The position numbers and the translations under genes are program-made. This document shows positions 25,434 to 26,029 of a stretch of 26,029 nt of DNA, piece after piece; the first letter of the stretch is position 1; every line of letters begins with the position of its first letter. The stretch comes from a virus, in IMG/VR virus record IMGVR_UViG_3300020187_000184, positions 1 through 26,029 of that record; one strand, given 5' to 3'. Under the pieces are notes generated by a model. The model made no database searches and was not told the DNA's origin. It was given only the letters and a program-made list of their open reading frames with translations.

Positions 25434-25567
25434 CCACTATCTACTCCAGGCCATTCTTCTTTTTCGCATTTTTCGCAATTGCACTTCTGACATACATCAT
25501 TTCTACATGACATACATTCGTTATCGCAGTGGCTTTCGCAATGACAGTTGTTACATGTTGTTGTCAT
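25415..25567 (-). CDS. Cysteine-rich metal-binding small protein (50 aa)
   Basis: 11 cysteines in 50 residues, at 5, 8, 10, 14, 18, 21, 26, 29, 31, 34 and 46, mostly in CX2C and CXC spacing (CNNCHCESHC, then CMSCRNDVCQKCNCEKC). The composition fits a zinc- or other metal-binding knuckle or a metallothionein-like protein. Histidines at 9 and 13 may also be ligands. The true start is the ATG at 25567 (AGGA 9 bases upstream); longer readings lie in the upstream gene. Function unknown; it is coupled to the 24819-25433 gene. Confidence 0.65.
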   Translation of the reverse strand: MTTTCNNCHCESHCDNECMSCRNDVCQKCNCEKCEKEEWPGVDSGCEGAL

Positions 25568-25577
25568 AATATGAATC

Positions 25578-26029
25578 CTAGTTTTTAACGTTTTTAGCTT
25601 TTCCCTTGCGGTCTTTATTGGGATCGTTTCGTTGTTTACGCTTAACAGCTTTAGCAATTCCTGCTTTGCCATCTTTTTTACCGTCTTTATTTTTATCAGC
25701 ATTACGTAGTTTAGCCGCTGCACTTTTACTTAGACACTTTGGTTTACCTTCACCTTTGCCGCTATCGCCACATTTACCAACACGTTCACCATTGGTATTG
25801 TAACGATCCCAGCCACCACCGCCTGCACCGCCTTTTTTGCCTTTACCGAACCAAGCACGTAGGTCTTCGTTTAAAAAGTCGTCAAGTTCCGATTCGCCGC
25901 TTGGACTAATAGCCCATGCACCACGGCCACCGTAAATCATACCACTATCATCTAGTTCATCGTATATTCTACTCATTGCTGGTGTTAGGCTTTGTGTATC
26001 TTCTTCAAAGTCCAATCCTAAATCATCTG
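25578..26029 (-). CDS. C-terminal part of a protein with a Lys/Gly-rich phage tail domain (partial)
   Basis: The reading frame is open to the window edge, so the N-terminus is missing; a TTG at 26015 and an ATG at 25976 are internal options without a ribosome binding site. The acidic part (SGESELDDFLNEDLRAWFG) is followed by a basic, Gly-rich segment beginning WDRYNTNGERVGKCGDSGKG, then PKCLSKSAAAKLRNADKNKD and VKRKQRNDPNKDRKGKAKN. The GWDRYN-x-x-GE-x-VG-x-CG...PKCLS...KRK pattern is one I associate with a short C-terminal domain (DUF5872-like) found in large phage and giant-virus proteins. It could bind DNA or membranes; this is not established. Confidence 0.55.
   Translation of the reverse strand, partial: DDLGLDFEEDTQSLTPAMSRIYDELDDSGMIYGGRGAWAISPSGESELDDFLNEDLRAWFGKGKKGGAGGGGWDRYNTNGERVGKCGDSGKGEGKPKCLSKSAAAKLRNADKNKDGKKDGKAGIAKAVKRKQRNDPNKDRKGKAKNVKN

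Noticed and set aside
1-26029. tRNA genes, CRISPR arrays, insertion sequences or attachment sites
   Set aside because: I looked for cloverleaf-like blocks, regularly spaced direct repeats and transposase motifs and saw none by eye. A dedicated tRNA scan was not possible.

Overview
The window looks like part of a large, lytic, T4-like (myovirus-type) marine phage genome. The signature genes are a family B DNA polymerase (gp43-like, 18532-21216), a probable gp45-like sliding clamp (17577-18296) and a T4 RNase H/FEN-type exonuclease (3070-4050). They sit among tightly packed, overlapping small genes, almost all on the minus strand, in AT-rich DNA with late-promoter boxes resembling TATAAATA. An Fpr-type ferredoxin/flavodoxin-NADP reductase with an alphaproteobacterial-style C-terminus and a DUF6356-like protein suggest an alphaproteobacterial host. 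That host assignment is inference only.

Layout, left to right. 1-780: a truncated MoxR-type AAA+ ATPase and a small unknown gene, each behind a strong sigma70-like promoter. 884-1117: a lone plus-strand small membrane protein. 1162-3083: unknown small genes, one encoding an exported protein. 3070-6754: RNase H and a run of small conserved-looking phage genes, two of them under 60 residues. 6754-9921: S-adenosylmethionine synthetase (metK), a DNA methyltransferase and a radical-SAM QueE. 9911-12014: small genes and a phosphoribosyltransferase. 12015-17577: GTP cyclohydrolase I (folE), a glycosyltransferase, a nucleotidyltransferase-cupin fusion, a large TGT-superfamily protein (DpdA-like), QueD and a second nucleotidyltransferase. 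17577-22173: clamp, Smr-domain protein, DNA polymerase, reductase and a small DsbA-like candidate. 22228-24060: small membrane proteins and a GH19-like endolysin. 24135-24815: a second lone plus-strand gene (nitroreductase-like). 24819-26029: unknown genes, including a 50-residue protein with 11 cysteines, and the C-terminal part of a gene running off the window.

The most interesting system is a probable 7-deazaguanine DNA-modification locus. FolE, QueD and QueE together make CDG, and a TGT-like enzyme could insert the base into DNA. MetK would supply SAM to QueE and to the methyltransferase, and the Fpr-like reductase could supply electrons to radical-SAM chemistry. A glycosyltransferase and a nucleotidyltransferase-cupin fusion lie between folE and the TGT-like gene, which raises the possibility of a sugar-decorated base. 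No queC or amidotransferase gene is visible here.

Regulation is also readable. I found 12 copies of TTGACA on the minus strand, and all 12 have a close match to TATAAT after 16-17 bases, nine of them inside coding sequence. The plus strand has only two TTGACA copies. A separate AATAAATA/TATAAATA box lies before a 1.8 kb gene pair, the small membrane genes near 22.9 kb, the endolysin and the plus-strand nitroreductase-like gene, as expected for late promoters. I saw no tRNA, rRNA, CRISPR array or insertion sequence, and no stretch over 300 bases lacks a gene.
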